DNA of 64,000 nucleotides from Nectonema munidae (Eukaryota > Nematomorpha > Nectonematoida > Nectonematidae): positions 186,001-250,000 of the forward strand of contig JAUIRK010000942.1 of assembly GCA_030549495.1 (NCBI GenBank), written 5' to 3'. Shown here piece by piece: positions 44,345 through 56,300 of this stretch. Both the position numbers and the translations under genes were made by a program. Numbering within the stretch: position 1 is the first letter of the stretch; every line of letters begins with the position of its first letter. The notes beneath the pieces were generated by a model. It saw only the letters and a list, made by a program, of their open reading frames with translations. It made no database searches and was not told the origin of the DNA.

Positions 44345-47300
44345 TTATTTTTGAGGAGTATTAGAGGGCTTTTTGGGAGGAGAAGCTTGCTTTTTCCACT
44401 CATACTTAACAAGTAGGGGTAGGTGGTCTGATGGAATAACTGGATTGGGGAAGGCAATCGCATCATTGTCCACGAGCCAATCATGATCAATGGGCCCCAG
44501 GAGAGAGAGAGGCACGAAGCTTTGTTTTGAGTGGAAAATGTAGTCGATGATGCCGCTGAAAGTGTCCGTCAAGTTGGTGTACGCCATCATCTCGGAAGAG
44601 TACGCGCTTTCCAGGCTGAAGGGGTGTTCGTATATCTCGCAGTTTGCTGGAAGAGGCAACGACCCGGCTTCGCCTTCTTTCGCTGAAGATGACACCACGC
44701 TCTCCTTCTTGCTGACATTTTTTTTGTTTTCAGAGAGGTGCTTCGATATCACGTCCTGGTAGCCAAACTTTTTGAAGTCCAAGTGATGCCACGAAATTTT
44801 ACTTGTTAAAAGAAATTCATGAACACCTGAATCAGGAAGAGAATTGAAATCGCCACACATGATGAGTGGTAGGTGCGATGGCTTTGCTACAAAAAGAGAA
44901 GAGGTTAATAAAAGTAAAACTAATCTTTCAGTAAGGGTGACTGCCGAAAAATACCGAGTTTGAGAAGGTGTAATTGATGATTAATGGTATTTCAATATTT
45001 TTCTCATACAAGTAACTATTTAGCGATTAGAAATATGCAAGTAAAATTTAGAAGTGTCAATTGTGTGGCTTCAAGACATTTTTAGGCTTTGCTCTTAACC
45101 CTATTAGTGCTACGCCCGCCCTTCACTAAAAAATTAATTGTAGAAAATTGGCTGAATCATATCCCTTCAAATTTTGTGACTTTTCCTAAAATCGCTAGCT
45201 GCATCTTTTGAAACCATTTTCATGGTAGTTGAATGACCCCTTCATGTCCAAAACTGTCAATCAAAATAAAAAATTAAAATTTTTCAGCAAAATTTTGACA
45301 TTATCTGTACTTAACCTTATAACTTAGGAGCTATATTATATAATACCCTGAAAATTTATAATTATATACAGTTTGGAACGCATAACACTTTATATATTTA
45401 ATTTTTTCAATAAATTATAATCAATTTTGATTGATCAAAAATATATCAAATAAAATATACCTTCAAATTTTACATAAAATATATGTTTTTATACTAAATC
45501 GGTCATGCTGTTTTCATTTCTGGACTCATTTTTTACATCATTCCTTCACATTTTACATAAAATATATGTGTTATACTAAATTGGCCATGCTGGTTTCATT
45601 TCTGGACTAATTTTTTACGTTTAGGATCTGGAAATACCTATAAGTGTTAATCAAATTTGCGGTTTACTTCTAAAAATTATCTCCAAAAACATTCATTCAA
45701 ATTTTACAATGAAATATATGTGTTATACTAAATCGGCCATGCTGGTTTCATTTCTGGACTCATTTTTTACATTTAGGATTTGAAAATACCTATAAGTGTC
45801 AATCAAATTTGCGGTTTACTTCTAAAAATTGTCTCCAAAAACATTCCTTCACATTTTACATAAAATATATGTGTTATACTAAATCGGCCATGCTGGTTTC
45901 ATTTCTATACTAATTTTTTACGTTTAGGATCTGGAAATACCTATAAGTGTTAATCAAATTTGCGGTTTACTTCTAAAAATTGTCTCCAAAAACCTTCATT
46001 CAAATTTTACAATTAAATATATGTTTTTATACCAAATCAACCATGCTAGTTTCATTTATGGACTCAATTTTTGCAGTTTGAATTTGAAAATACATATACG
46101 TATCAATTAAATTTGCGTTTAGTTCAAAAATTTGTTTTTATAGCAAATAGATCATGATGATTTCATTTCTGAACACAGTTTTGGCATTTAGAGGTTTTAC
46201 TGCTAGTGTCAATCAAATTTGCAGTTTATGTCTGAAAACTATATCCCAAAATATTCTCTCTAATTTTACATGAAATATATGTTTTTATACCAATTCGACC
46301 ATGATAATTTTTATTCCTGAAATCATTTTTTGCATTTAGAGGTTTTAAATGTCTGAAAGTGTCAATTAAATTTTCGATTTACGTCTAATGTCTACAGAAA
46401 TATTTTTAAAATTTAAATAAAATATCTGTTTTTATGCCAAATGGAAGATGCTGGTTTCATTTTTGGACTCAGGTTTGGCATTTATGGTTTTAAAATATCT
46501 GAAAGCTTGAATCAGATTTGCGGTTTACTTCTAGATACTGTCTTCAAAAATATTTTTAAAAAAATAAAATATCTGTTTTATACCAAATCGACTATGCTTA
46601 TTTTATTTCTGTACTGGATTTTGGATAATACGGTTAAAAAATATCTCGAAGTGGCAATTGAATTAGTAATGTATGCCTGAAAATCAGTTCTGTAAAAAAA
46701 ATTCAAAAAATGGCTGCATATTAGGTATATAGTAAAAATATACCTTTTTTTTGTATATTTTGGCTTATAATACTTTCTACAATCATCTTGATTATGAAAT
46801 ATTTATTAAAAAAAAATAAAACATATAAAATCTTTTGAAAATTTGTATGAAAGAAGGAACCAAGTTGAAAACTAATTGAAAAGAGAACATGTGATCAAAA
46901 CAAATAATTTAAAAAAAATATGTATCTTTACTAAATGGAAGATCTACCATGTTCTAATGAACTAGGAAGTGGTTTAATTATATACTTCAAAAAAGATTTT
47001 GACTGTGAAAAAGAGTTCCTCTTTTTCAAATGAAAAATATTTAAATCTATAGCTTATCATCTAGGATTACAGTTAACATTTAGCTAAGATGGGTAGGAAA
47101 TCTGAAAATTTAGAATAGGTCAGATTTATCAAAAATGGCACAGATGCCAATATGTGAGAATTTAGTCACTGTCAAGATATTTTTAATTTAAATTGAATTT
47201 GTCCATCTTTTTCATTTTGTGTCAAAGAGATAATTTTTTAGATGAAGAACGTTGACAATTTTTGTAATTGAACAATCAACATCACGAATGATTCATCAGA

Positions 47301-50300
47301 AAAAACCCTTGAAATGAGATTGGTTGACAAATATTCAGGCCTGAGAGGAAAAAAGTAATTTTATCGTTATAAAAAAATTTTCGAACACACATTGAAGAAT
47401 ATAAATTTCTAATGAAAAAAGAGCAACCAAGAAAGGATCATCATAGAATGAATGCCAAAATTACATACTGTAAATTATAATATGACGTAGAGACTACGAG
47501 CCGATAACGAATTTGTAGCCAAAAAGATGGAGATCCTATCGAGTTACATAAGTTACTGTAGAATGAAATATTTTGAGTGAATTAAACACCTAAAGTTGGT
47601 TTATTAAATAAATTAAGAAAATAATTACCAGAGAAAACTACAAGTAGAAGTTATTTTTATGTTTATATATTTGACATTGATTTATAGGTTTAATCGATTT
47701 TTTGACAGGTTTTATTGATTTCATAAAAAATGAACATCACCATTAAATTCTGCATACTTGAAATGTATAAAAAACTTTAAAAGAATTAAAATTTTAATTT
47801 TGATATGGGCTATCATATTTAAATTATTTTGTCAGGTTTTATAAAAAAATGGAATATAACCAGTAACCACAGCCTACTTGAAAATAGGTATATGTGTGTA
47901 AAATGCCATACACGGTAAACTTCATAACCTCTCTATACTTTCTATTAAACGTAATTCTCTAATTCAAAAAACAGTGCCTGATCCTTTCTTTTTGGGATAA
48001 ATCAATTTTTTGACAGTTTTGATTGATTTTTATAAAAAAAATGAATATCACCACTGATTTACGCATGCTTAAAAATGGGTATATATGTGTAAAAAACTTT
48101 ATATTATTACTTAGATAAAAAGTTTCTTTTTAAGATGAGCTGTCATATATAAATAAATGCTCTGATAACTTTAATTGATTTTTATAAAAAAAAATGAATA
48201 TCAACGTTGAATTCAGCATGCTAGAAAATGGGTGTATATGTGTAAAAAACATTATATAATTATTTAGATAAAAAGTTTCTTTTTTGAGATGAGCTGTCAT
48301 ATGTAAATCACTTTTTTGACAGGTTTGAATGATTTTTATAAAAAATGAATATCACCACTGAATTCAGCATATTTGAAAATGGGTATACATGTGTAAAAAA
48401 CTTTATATACTTATTTAGATAAAAAGTTCCTTTTTGAGATGAGCTGTCACATTTAGATCAATTTTTTGACAGGTTTGATTGATTTTCATAAAAAATGAAT
48501 ATCACCACTGAATTCAGCATATTTGAAAATGGGTATACATGCGTAAAAAACTTTATATAAATATTTAAATAAAAAGTTCCTTTTTGAGATGAGCTGTCAA
48601 ATATAAATCAATTTTTTGACAGGTTTGATTGATTTTGATAAAAAATGGACATCCACTGAATTCAGCATAGTTGAAATATATATGTAACATCAAAAATATT
48701 TATAAATATTTATTAATCTCTGAGAAAAATAGGGGGGGGGCACTTTACGCCCCCCCCCCAGCACTTGAGCGGACAAATTTTGCCCAGCACTAATAGGGTT
48801 AAAGCCGATATAAAAGGCCACAGATCTCACAGATAAGTGACGAAAACCGACTATCGTAGATTCTTGGCGGAAGCACTGATCTAAATCAGGAGTACACATC
48901 GTTAAAAATATCTGAAAGGGAGAGGGGAGAGAGCAAATTTTTACAGTAAAACAAGTAAAGGGTAATAAAGAAAGTCTACTCACAAGTCTTTTAATGATAT
49001 AAAATTTTTTTGGAAAATTCAATTGGTAGAGCAAAAGTCTCACCCCCTCCCTGAAAGTGCACCCCTGGTCTAAATACAGAAATTTAAAATATCACAAACA
49101 AAATTTGTGTTCAAATTGAATAGTATAAAAATAAACGCTTAATTCGGTGACAGTGACATTTTGGCTTGATCGCATTTCGAGAATAAACGATATAAAGAAG
49201 GAGGATTACGTGATAAATCTTGCTCATCGATCATAAGCTTCATAAAACTTTTGATTTCATTGATCATCATCATTGCTTGAACGAGCTTAACGTCCGAAAA
49301 TTCGGGATCCCAGTGAACGTGTACAGCACAAATGACCAACAGCCTGCCATCTCCCATGTTTGCTAAAAGAGCATTTTTGTTACTAATGTAAAATACATAG
49401 ACATTGCCTCCTGCAAAAACCTCCTCAAGTCCTACTCAGCCTCAGCTAGGCTCTTGGAGCTACCCGCCAATGCCTCATTTCGGGTCTCGGCCCCCAAGGG
49501 ACCTCAAGCACCGAGGCATACTAAACATACTTAGGCGTGGATACAAGCCCAAACTGTCCTCCAACCTGCCTTTCCACTCCTTCTCGAGATTCTCGAAGCC
49601 CCCGGTGGGCCAAAGGGACTTCTTAGTCCAGCAGGTACTGCCTAAACTAGTCAGCCACGGCATTTTGGAGCTGGCCAGGAAACAAAGGATCATCTCCCCA
49701 TGTTTCCTAGTGCCCAAGGCTAACGGAAAGACCCGACTCGTCGCAGACTTCGGCTTCACCAAGGATCTTTTTTCAACTCCACCAATTCGCCTAACAGCCC
49801 CCTACCAATTGAGGTACATACCCGAAAATCTCAACTGGGCCACCAGACTGGACCTCTCTGACGCCTTTTACGGAATCCGTATCCAAACGGCCTGGAGAAA
49901 CTGCTTTTGCATCAAACTTGGTGGTCGAGTCTGGCAATTCACCAGGCTCCCTATGGGAGCTTGCTTTAGTCCAGCAATCCTCCAAAATACGATGCGTCGC
50001 CTGGTAGGCACCTTCAAGGCCAGACTTCCCCCCTCCCTGGGGCTCAGAGTTAAGATCATCGTCTATTTGGACGATTTTCTCCTCCTAGCCGACTCCCAAG
50101 ACCTGGCTGGCCGGATCACTAGCCAGTTCACCTCCTTCTTGCAAGAGGAATGCGGGATCCGCATAAACTCGGACAAGTCCATTCTCCAGCCCACACAAGC
50201 CCTCGAGTTTCTCGGGGCCCGCCTCGATCTCGGCAACAGGACGATGGGTGTCCCAGATGCCAAGAAAGAGGCCCTCCTCCGGGCACTCTGCGCCTTTTTG

Positions 50301-53300
50301 TTGGCGCAGAATTGCCCGGAGGTCCCCACCAAATGGAGGCAGAAGATCATGGGTATCCTGAACTATTACGCGGCAACACTCCCCGGAAAATTCAGGATCA
50401 TCTCCAACCTATATCACTGGGAAGATCTCGCCTCCTATGGTCAGCTGGTCCAGCTGGCTTTTCCCTACGTAATGGACACCATCTTGGTTCCCTGGAGCTT
50501 AGCCAAGTCCAGGCAACTCAATGGCGAAGTTCACGTAGACGCATCCCTGATGGCTCTAGGCTTCCACACAAAGGAGGGCTCGTGGTGCTTCCCCTTGCAA
50601 GCCCCTGGATGGAACATCGCAGACTTGGAACTCCTCGCCATCATACTAGCTCACTTCACGTGGCCATCCCGGAAGATACTTTCGGACTCAATGGCCGCAA
50701 TTGGAGCCATCCGCAAACTGGGCAGCAGTTCCTGGCGTCAAGGCATCCTGCTTCTCTGGCTAGAAGCCTCCAGTGACTGGAAAGATGCCCTGCGCTCCTC
50801 AATTGAATATGTAAAGTCCGAAGACAACCCGGCGGACGAGCCGTCCCGCCGCCAGTCTTCCGCCAAAAGCCACGCCCTCAATATCTGGGACTGCCAGATT
50901 ACTTTGGATTCCAAAGTTTGGAGAGACTTCTTCAAACACATCCTCCTAGCCTTCAAGTGGATCACTGAAGCCAGGATGAAGAAGTTCTCCCCCACAGAGC
51001 CTGTGCAAAGAAACCACAATGCCATGAAGATAGACCCTATCGACTGCCCACTTGGCGCCAAGACGACAGCAGAAGATCCTTCTCATTGGTCAAGAAAGCT
51101 TGGCAAAAGGACGGGCTACGCCCCCTTGTTAACAGGAGAAGCTGCTAACTGCCCGTCCAATAGCGAGCCAGCCCGGGCTTCCGCTGCTCCACCAAGTATA
51201 TAAGGCAGCCACGCACAGGCCCATTTCTCTTTTTTCTCTCTCACTTCGTTACGTTACTCTCTCTAATGTCTAAGACCCCCGCGTCCAACCATCCAGCATC
51301 ACAATCGCACAAAGATGACGGCAAAGCTCTCCCCTCTTGCTCCGTTAATCTGCCTGATTTTAACAATACACTCCTGTCCATAACGTCGCAGCTGCGGCGT
51401 ATGGAATCTCGCTTCACGGCTTTGGAGGGGCAGATAGTGCCTCCTCGCGCCGTGTCGACGGGAATAGACCTGTCCATATCCTCCTCCCCTTCGCTTCCTT
51501 CTTCGGCTCAAACTCTTGTTGCTCCTGCCGTAAGTTCTTTTGCTTCGGCAGTGTCATCCTCCTTGCTCCCCTCGGTTCCGACCTTCACATCGGTCCAGGG
51601 TGTCCCACGCTCTTCAGTATACATGCCCGGACTGCTCCCTGGCTCCCTGCCCGCAGGGTATGCCACAGCAGATCACGTTGACCCTAGTGTATATTCCACC
51701 CCCCCCTGATGTCCTAGCGGACCGTAGGGTACGGGTTATCCTTGAATTGACTAAATCCAAAGACTTAAACATAAAAGATGAAGTCATGCTTTTTTATCTT
51801 GAGAAGCTGCGCCCATTTTTTGGCAGCCTGTCTTTGGAAGACCTTTCAGAGCTCAATGGCATGTTGAGGACACATGTCATTGCGGCCCACTCTACGTGGA
51901 CTAATGTCCACCATCAGGCCCCATCGCTCTTATCCATCGCCGGTATTACGGGCATGGACCTTGCTAAGCCCGCCTCTAATACTCGCGAGGGTCCATCCTC
52001 CCGCGGTCGCGGCCGTTTTCGGCCCACGACCCAAACCACCCGCAAGAAGTAGGAAAATGGGTTCAAGGAGGTATCGCCTCACCTCCTTCTTCTGCTGTGG
52101 TCCACAGCCTTCCCCATCTCCTTCCCCGGAGTCTGATCCAGGCTCTCCCATGACCACTCTCCCGCCAGATTGGCGCATAGGCAGGTCGGGTTCCGACTTC
52201 CCCATTGGTTATGGGCCACCTAGCGCCACCTCGCCACCCCTGGGTTCCAGGCACATAAGGCTGGTCTCGCCACCTCCTGTGGCTGAGTCCATGCCCCCAC
52301 CACCCGGTTCGGACCTCCCCGCGGAGGCCTGGGCGCCTGGGAGGCGGTCAGTTCATTTTCCCCATGGATACGATCCGCTGGATCAGCCAGGACCACAACG
52401 CGTTCTGAGATCTCCCCCGCCCCTTCTGGCGGGGAGTCTCCCTCCAACAAAAAACAGAGTTGGATGAATCCAAACTCGCCTTTACATCACAGTAGAAGAG
52501 TTAACGTTCTGGCATGACAACGTTTGGCTTCGAATTATATTTGAGATTTGCAATTTGAAATATTGATTTTTTTGGATTTTTTTCAATCTATGCTAAGAAA
52601 AATTCTATTTTCGTTTGGTTAAAAGGGTTAGAGGGGGAGATATTCACCTTAAAAGAGGTAAGTTAGAATTTTAATTTTAATAATTTAGCCTCTATTAGAA
52701 ATATAAAAGAATTAGATGTAAATGTTTGAAAAGTAATGTTTAACTATTTTCCTTTACCAAAGATGCCACCCTGATATGACATAGATTCCATTTTGTTTGG
52801 AATGATTCGATTTCAAATATGTTCGACTGTAATGTGTTAATTCCAAAAAAATAGTTTAACATCACAGCTAGATATAAATGCCTCATTCATCACAAACTCT
52901 GTACTTCTCAGTCTCAAGACGTTTAGTACATTTATTTATTGCAAGTTGGCAGGATACATATCAGTGGCAACTAGGGATGTTTTACCATATGCATGCAATA
53001 AACTAAAATCTTTGTAATTTTCTTTTTTCCATTTGCATTAGGGTAAATATTTTATGAATAAATTAATAAATTTTTGTCCAAAAAATATAAATAAAATGCA
53101 GTTTAAAAAAAATAAAAAGAGAACTGCAAAGTAAATTATTTATATCGGCATAACCAAGATGCAAAAGCAGCAGTATGGTTTGTTTTTGGGAGAATTTCTA
53201 TTAATCCAAGAATGTGAATTATAAATTATTGTATTGAACTATTATGTTTGAATCAAATCCAAATGTCTTTTAGGTCCTGGGTAATTTACAAATAAAATTT

Positions 53301-56300
53301 CCTAGGAATATTAAAAAGCAGATTGATATTGTCTTATGTATTTTGGTGGAACTAACACTTAAATGATGTCGCTATATCAAAACCTAACTTCTCTTTCAGT
53401 TTAAAGCTGCATGTTTTGTTGCATTGAAATTGACTAAACATATCTCACTCAAAAACAACTAGGCAATGAGAAACAGTTTACACTTCCAAAAGATGCAGTC
53501 ATTTACTATTCATCTCTCAAATAATATTCCTGCATATCGAATTGGTTTTTCTAAATATTGTAAAGTAAGAAATTTTCGTGGACACAAAAAGTTACAGAGT
53601 TTAGAGTTGTTTTTATGTGTAATCCTTTATAGCCTTTAACATCGTTCATATATAAAATCAACATTCACTGTAATTTCGATATTAAGTGCTCAACACGTAA
53701 AAAACTAACATTTTAGAAATGTTCATACGCCAAATCGATTTTGAGCCTTAATCCGCGAAATTAAAGTACTGTACAGCATTTTCTTCAATCTCATATGTTT
53801 CGCAAACTCGGTGATCTTATTAATCACATAAAGCATATTAATTTCTCATTTTATTATGCTTCAACAAGATTCAGGGATATAAAATGCTCGAGCATATCAT
53901 CTTGCTTATGCTCAGCAAGCAGCACTCTTTTCTGTTCCAAAATGATCAGGCATTCGAATACACCATTCCTCACTCCACTTTGAATATGCTTCAGTACACA
54001 CTACACACATTAGCTAAAATGTTTAGCCGAATTGCCCTTTACTTTTTTCACAAGCTTCCCAATCGCAGATTTATAAAGGGCGTACATTTTCTTTCGCCCG
54101 TTTTGGATATCATTGATGAAATTCGAGGTTTTTAAAGGAATTAATATAATTAGATTCCTGATATAGTTCTGAATCTGACACTTAAGAAACTTGACGACAT
54201 TTCTCTGACTATGGAGAGCCAATTTTTGATAGACAACATAATTTTATTGCACACTAACTAGGTATAAAAACAAAATCTAGAGAACGACCTTGCAATTTTG
54301 GGTTTTCATCCTTTTATTCAATGCCTCTATGATATATGATTAATAATAATATCCAATTTATAAACTCAGTAAAATGAAATACAAATGGCGAGTCATTGGA
54401 TAATTACTGGAATTATCGATTCCTATGTATTTTAACAAACAATCACTATTATTAATATATACTTCCTCACTAAAAATTTCGCAAAGTGTAAAAGAGACGG
54501 ATTTTAGGGAATTTAACATGAATTGTCTGTAAGACGAAGGAAAATGCCCATGTTCTTTCTAAAACAAATGTATACTTTAATAATAATTCATCTTTTTCGT
54601 AATGAAAACACAATCACAACAACATTCAAACAGTTCACTCAAAGCGGACAAACTTTTCTTCTATTGATTCTAGGAGCAGTTGGCAGGCCAATTAACTAAC
54701 AATTATGAGCATCCTATGGTAATATAATAAAGAGATGGAGAGAATTACTGTGATCATGGCAGTCGTTAGCATTGTCGTTTTGGTCTTCAAGATGACTGTC
54801 ATCACTAGGAGGTACGCTTTTTAGAAGAGCCAGCAAAGCAATGTTATCCTTCGTCATAACGCGATTCAGCATGTCGTCACAGCCTTGTGAGTAGTCGATA
54901 GCCAAGCGATTGAATTCTATCAAATGACTCTTGATCAAGCTGAACTTTGAGGTGCGGTAAAACAGAGCGCAGCCATCAACAAACTTCTTTTCTTCCTCTC
55001 TCATGGTTTTGGCGCGAGACTTCGGATAGAAGATTCCTTTATAACCTAAATCGTTTGGTATGAGATACGTCTTAAATTGATTAAAGCTACTGCTTTGATC
55101 GCTCGCTAAATTTGGACATGCCAAACATCGCTTTTTTCAAGCACTTCACAGGGGAAGCAGTTAGCGAACAAATCAGAAAAAGGCAGCGGAAAAAAACTCA
55201 GCTCTAAATACTTACTAATTTGAAAATAAGATATAATAAACATAGAATATCAGTTATTGAGAAAGATCAATACAATAAGCGTATTGATACATTGAAATAT
55301 AAAATAAAATCTGCTATACCTCCAATTAGAGTAGCACAGATAAACTACTAAGCATCTTACTAAATCACACAGAGGCGCACATCCTTAAAATGGAGGGGGC
55401 GAACTTTTTTTTTTATAATTTTCAAAATTTATCATAAAAGAATAGATAGGAAATTTTAAATATTCATTCTAAGACTTAACATTAAAACAAGAAAAGTAAT
55501 ATAGAAAATCTACTCAGAAGACAAATAATTCAGAAAATTGGAAATTATTGGGGCACTGAAATCACATTTTGGTGCTGGGGTGATCCATGGTGATATATTA
55601 GATCATTCACCGCAATGATGTACTTCTTATGTTTCGCACTACAACACAACTAATTTTGATATTAAAAATACGGTATTTAATTTATAAAAAACAAGGCTAT
55701 AAAATAGAAAAGCAAATAAAAATTTGATTCAATCTGAATCAATATAAATAAAAGAGGAAATATTTGATAAAACATTTTAATTCAATAAAAAAGAATTTTC
55801 ACTCAAACATGATTATGGATTGGGATTTTGAAAGATTCGAAAAAAGTCTCAAAGAGGAATTTTTGCATTTGAAAAAGATTTAGCAGCTCAAGATCTTAAC
55901 AATCGGTATGCTTGATCCTGCTATTCAATAATTTTGGCGAGTGTCAATGGTGCATTTCAAAATCCGCGGTCCTATGTCTTTTTCTCTTCAAAAAGTTGAT
56001 TTTCATGTCTGTTCAACATCAGATCTAAACAGAAAAATAGTAGGCTTAACGTAGAAATTGATTGATGTTGTGCTTTATCAAGTATCATTCCTAATACTGA
56101 AAATCTTACAAATTAATTTTTTTAATTGATGAAGTAGTTATGACTTTCTGTTTTATCACCAATCTTTTTCATGTTTTATCATCGATACAAAATGTAAGGT
56201 TCCACAGTAGGAGCGTATTTATTAAGAGTGTGTGGATGTGCCCTCCACTAGCCTGTTTAGATTTGTTAGAGTCTGTGTTGATTTGACTCCATTATACTCT

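Larger units (their letters stand above)
45099..48798. mobile_element. TTAA-bounded composite element of tandem repeats (foldback-like)
   Basis: Ends are CCCTATTAGTGCT and its exact inverse AGCACTAATAGGG, flanked by TTAA on both sides (45095-45098, 48799-48802). The interior has no transposase and consists mostly of two tandem arrays with periods near 150 bp, apparently in opposite orientation. A G/C homopolymer segment (48731-48762) interrupts the right arm. The element fills almost all of CNOT6 intron 4. Arms of further copies lie at 770-1028 and 18632-19290. The ends match the terminus of the piggyBac at 7918, so piggyBac transposase is the likely mover. Confidence 0.85.
49400..52490 (+). 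mobile_element. GC-rich retroelement, probably DIRS-like, in CNOT6 intron 3
   Basis: A sharply GC-rich block in AT-rich DNA lies antisense to CNOT6. It holds a reverse transcriptase-RNase H part followed by a gag-like part. The YLDDF box, the FLGARLD motif and the short RNase H ending NPADEPSR resemble DIRS-type elements more than Gypsy or BEL, but no tyrosine recombinase was found in the block. Having gag after RT-RNase H, with only ~60 bp between, is the reverse of the usual order. This may mean a circularly permuted insertion, or two neighbouring partial copies. No long terminal repeats are evident. The RT-RNase H part looks whole; the gag-like part and 3' region look broken. Low decay suggests it is fairly young. 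Confidence 0.7.

Noticed and set aside
44103-44354. Plus-strand open frame of 83 codons
   Set aside because: It overlaps the CNOT6 stop region in antisense and shows no family features.
45099-48798. Ordinary centromeric-type satellite
   Set aside because: The arrays are short, bounded by exact inverted repeats and TTAA, and located within an intron, with arms repeated elsewhere; a mobile unit explains this better.
50150-50776. Long plus-strand frame, and minus-strand frames at 49475-50350 and 50738-51061
   Set aside because: These are alternative-frame shadows of the GC-rich RT-RNase H part and show no family features.
49404-51203. Hepadnavirus-like origin of the RT-RNase H part
   Set aside because: LPMG and NPAD-PSR motifs recall it, but similar motifs occur in DIRS, BEL/Pao and other RNase H enzymes, and no other hepadnavirus part is seen.
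51930-52450. Minus-strand frames opposite the gag-like part
   Set aside because: Proline/glycine/arginine-rich translations caused by high GC; no recognisable domain.
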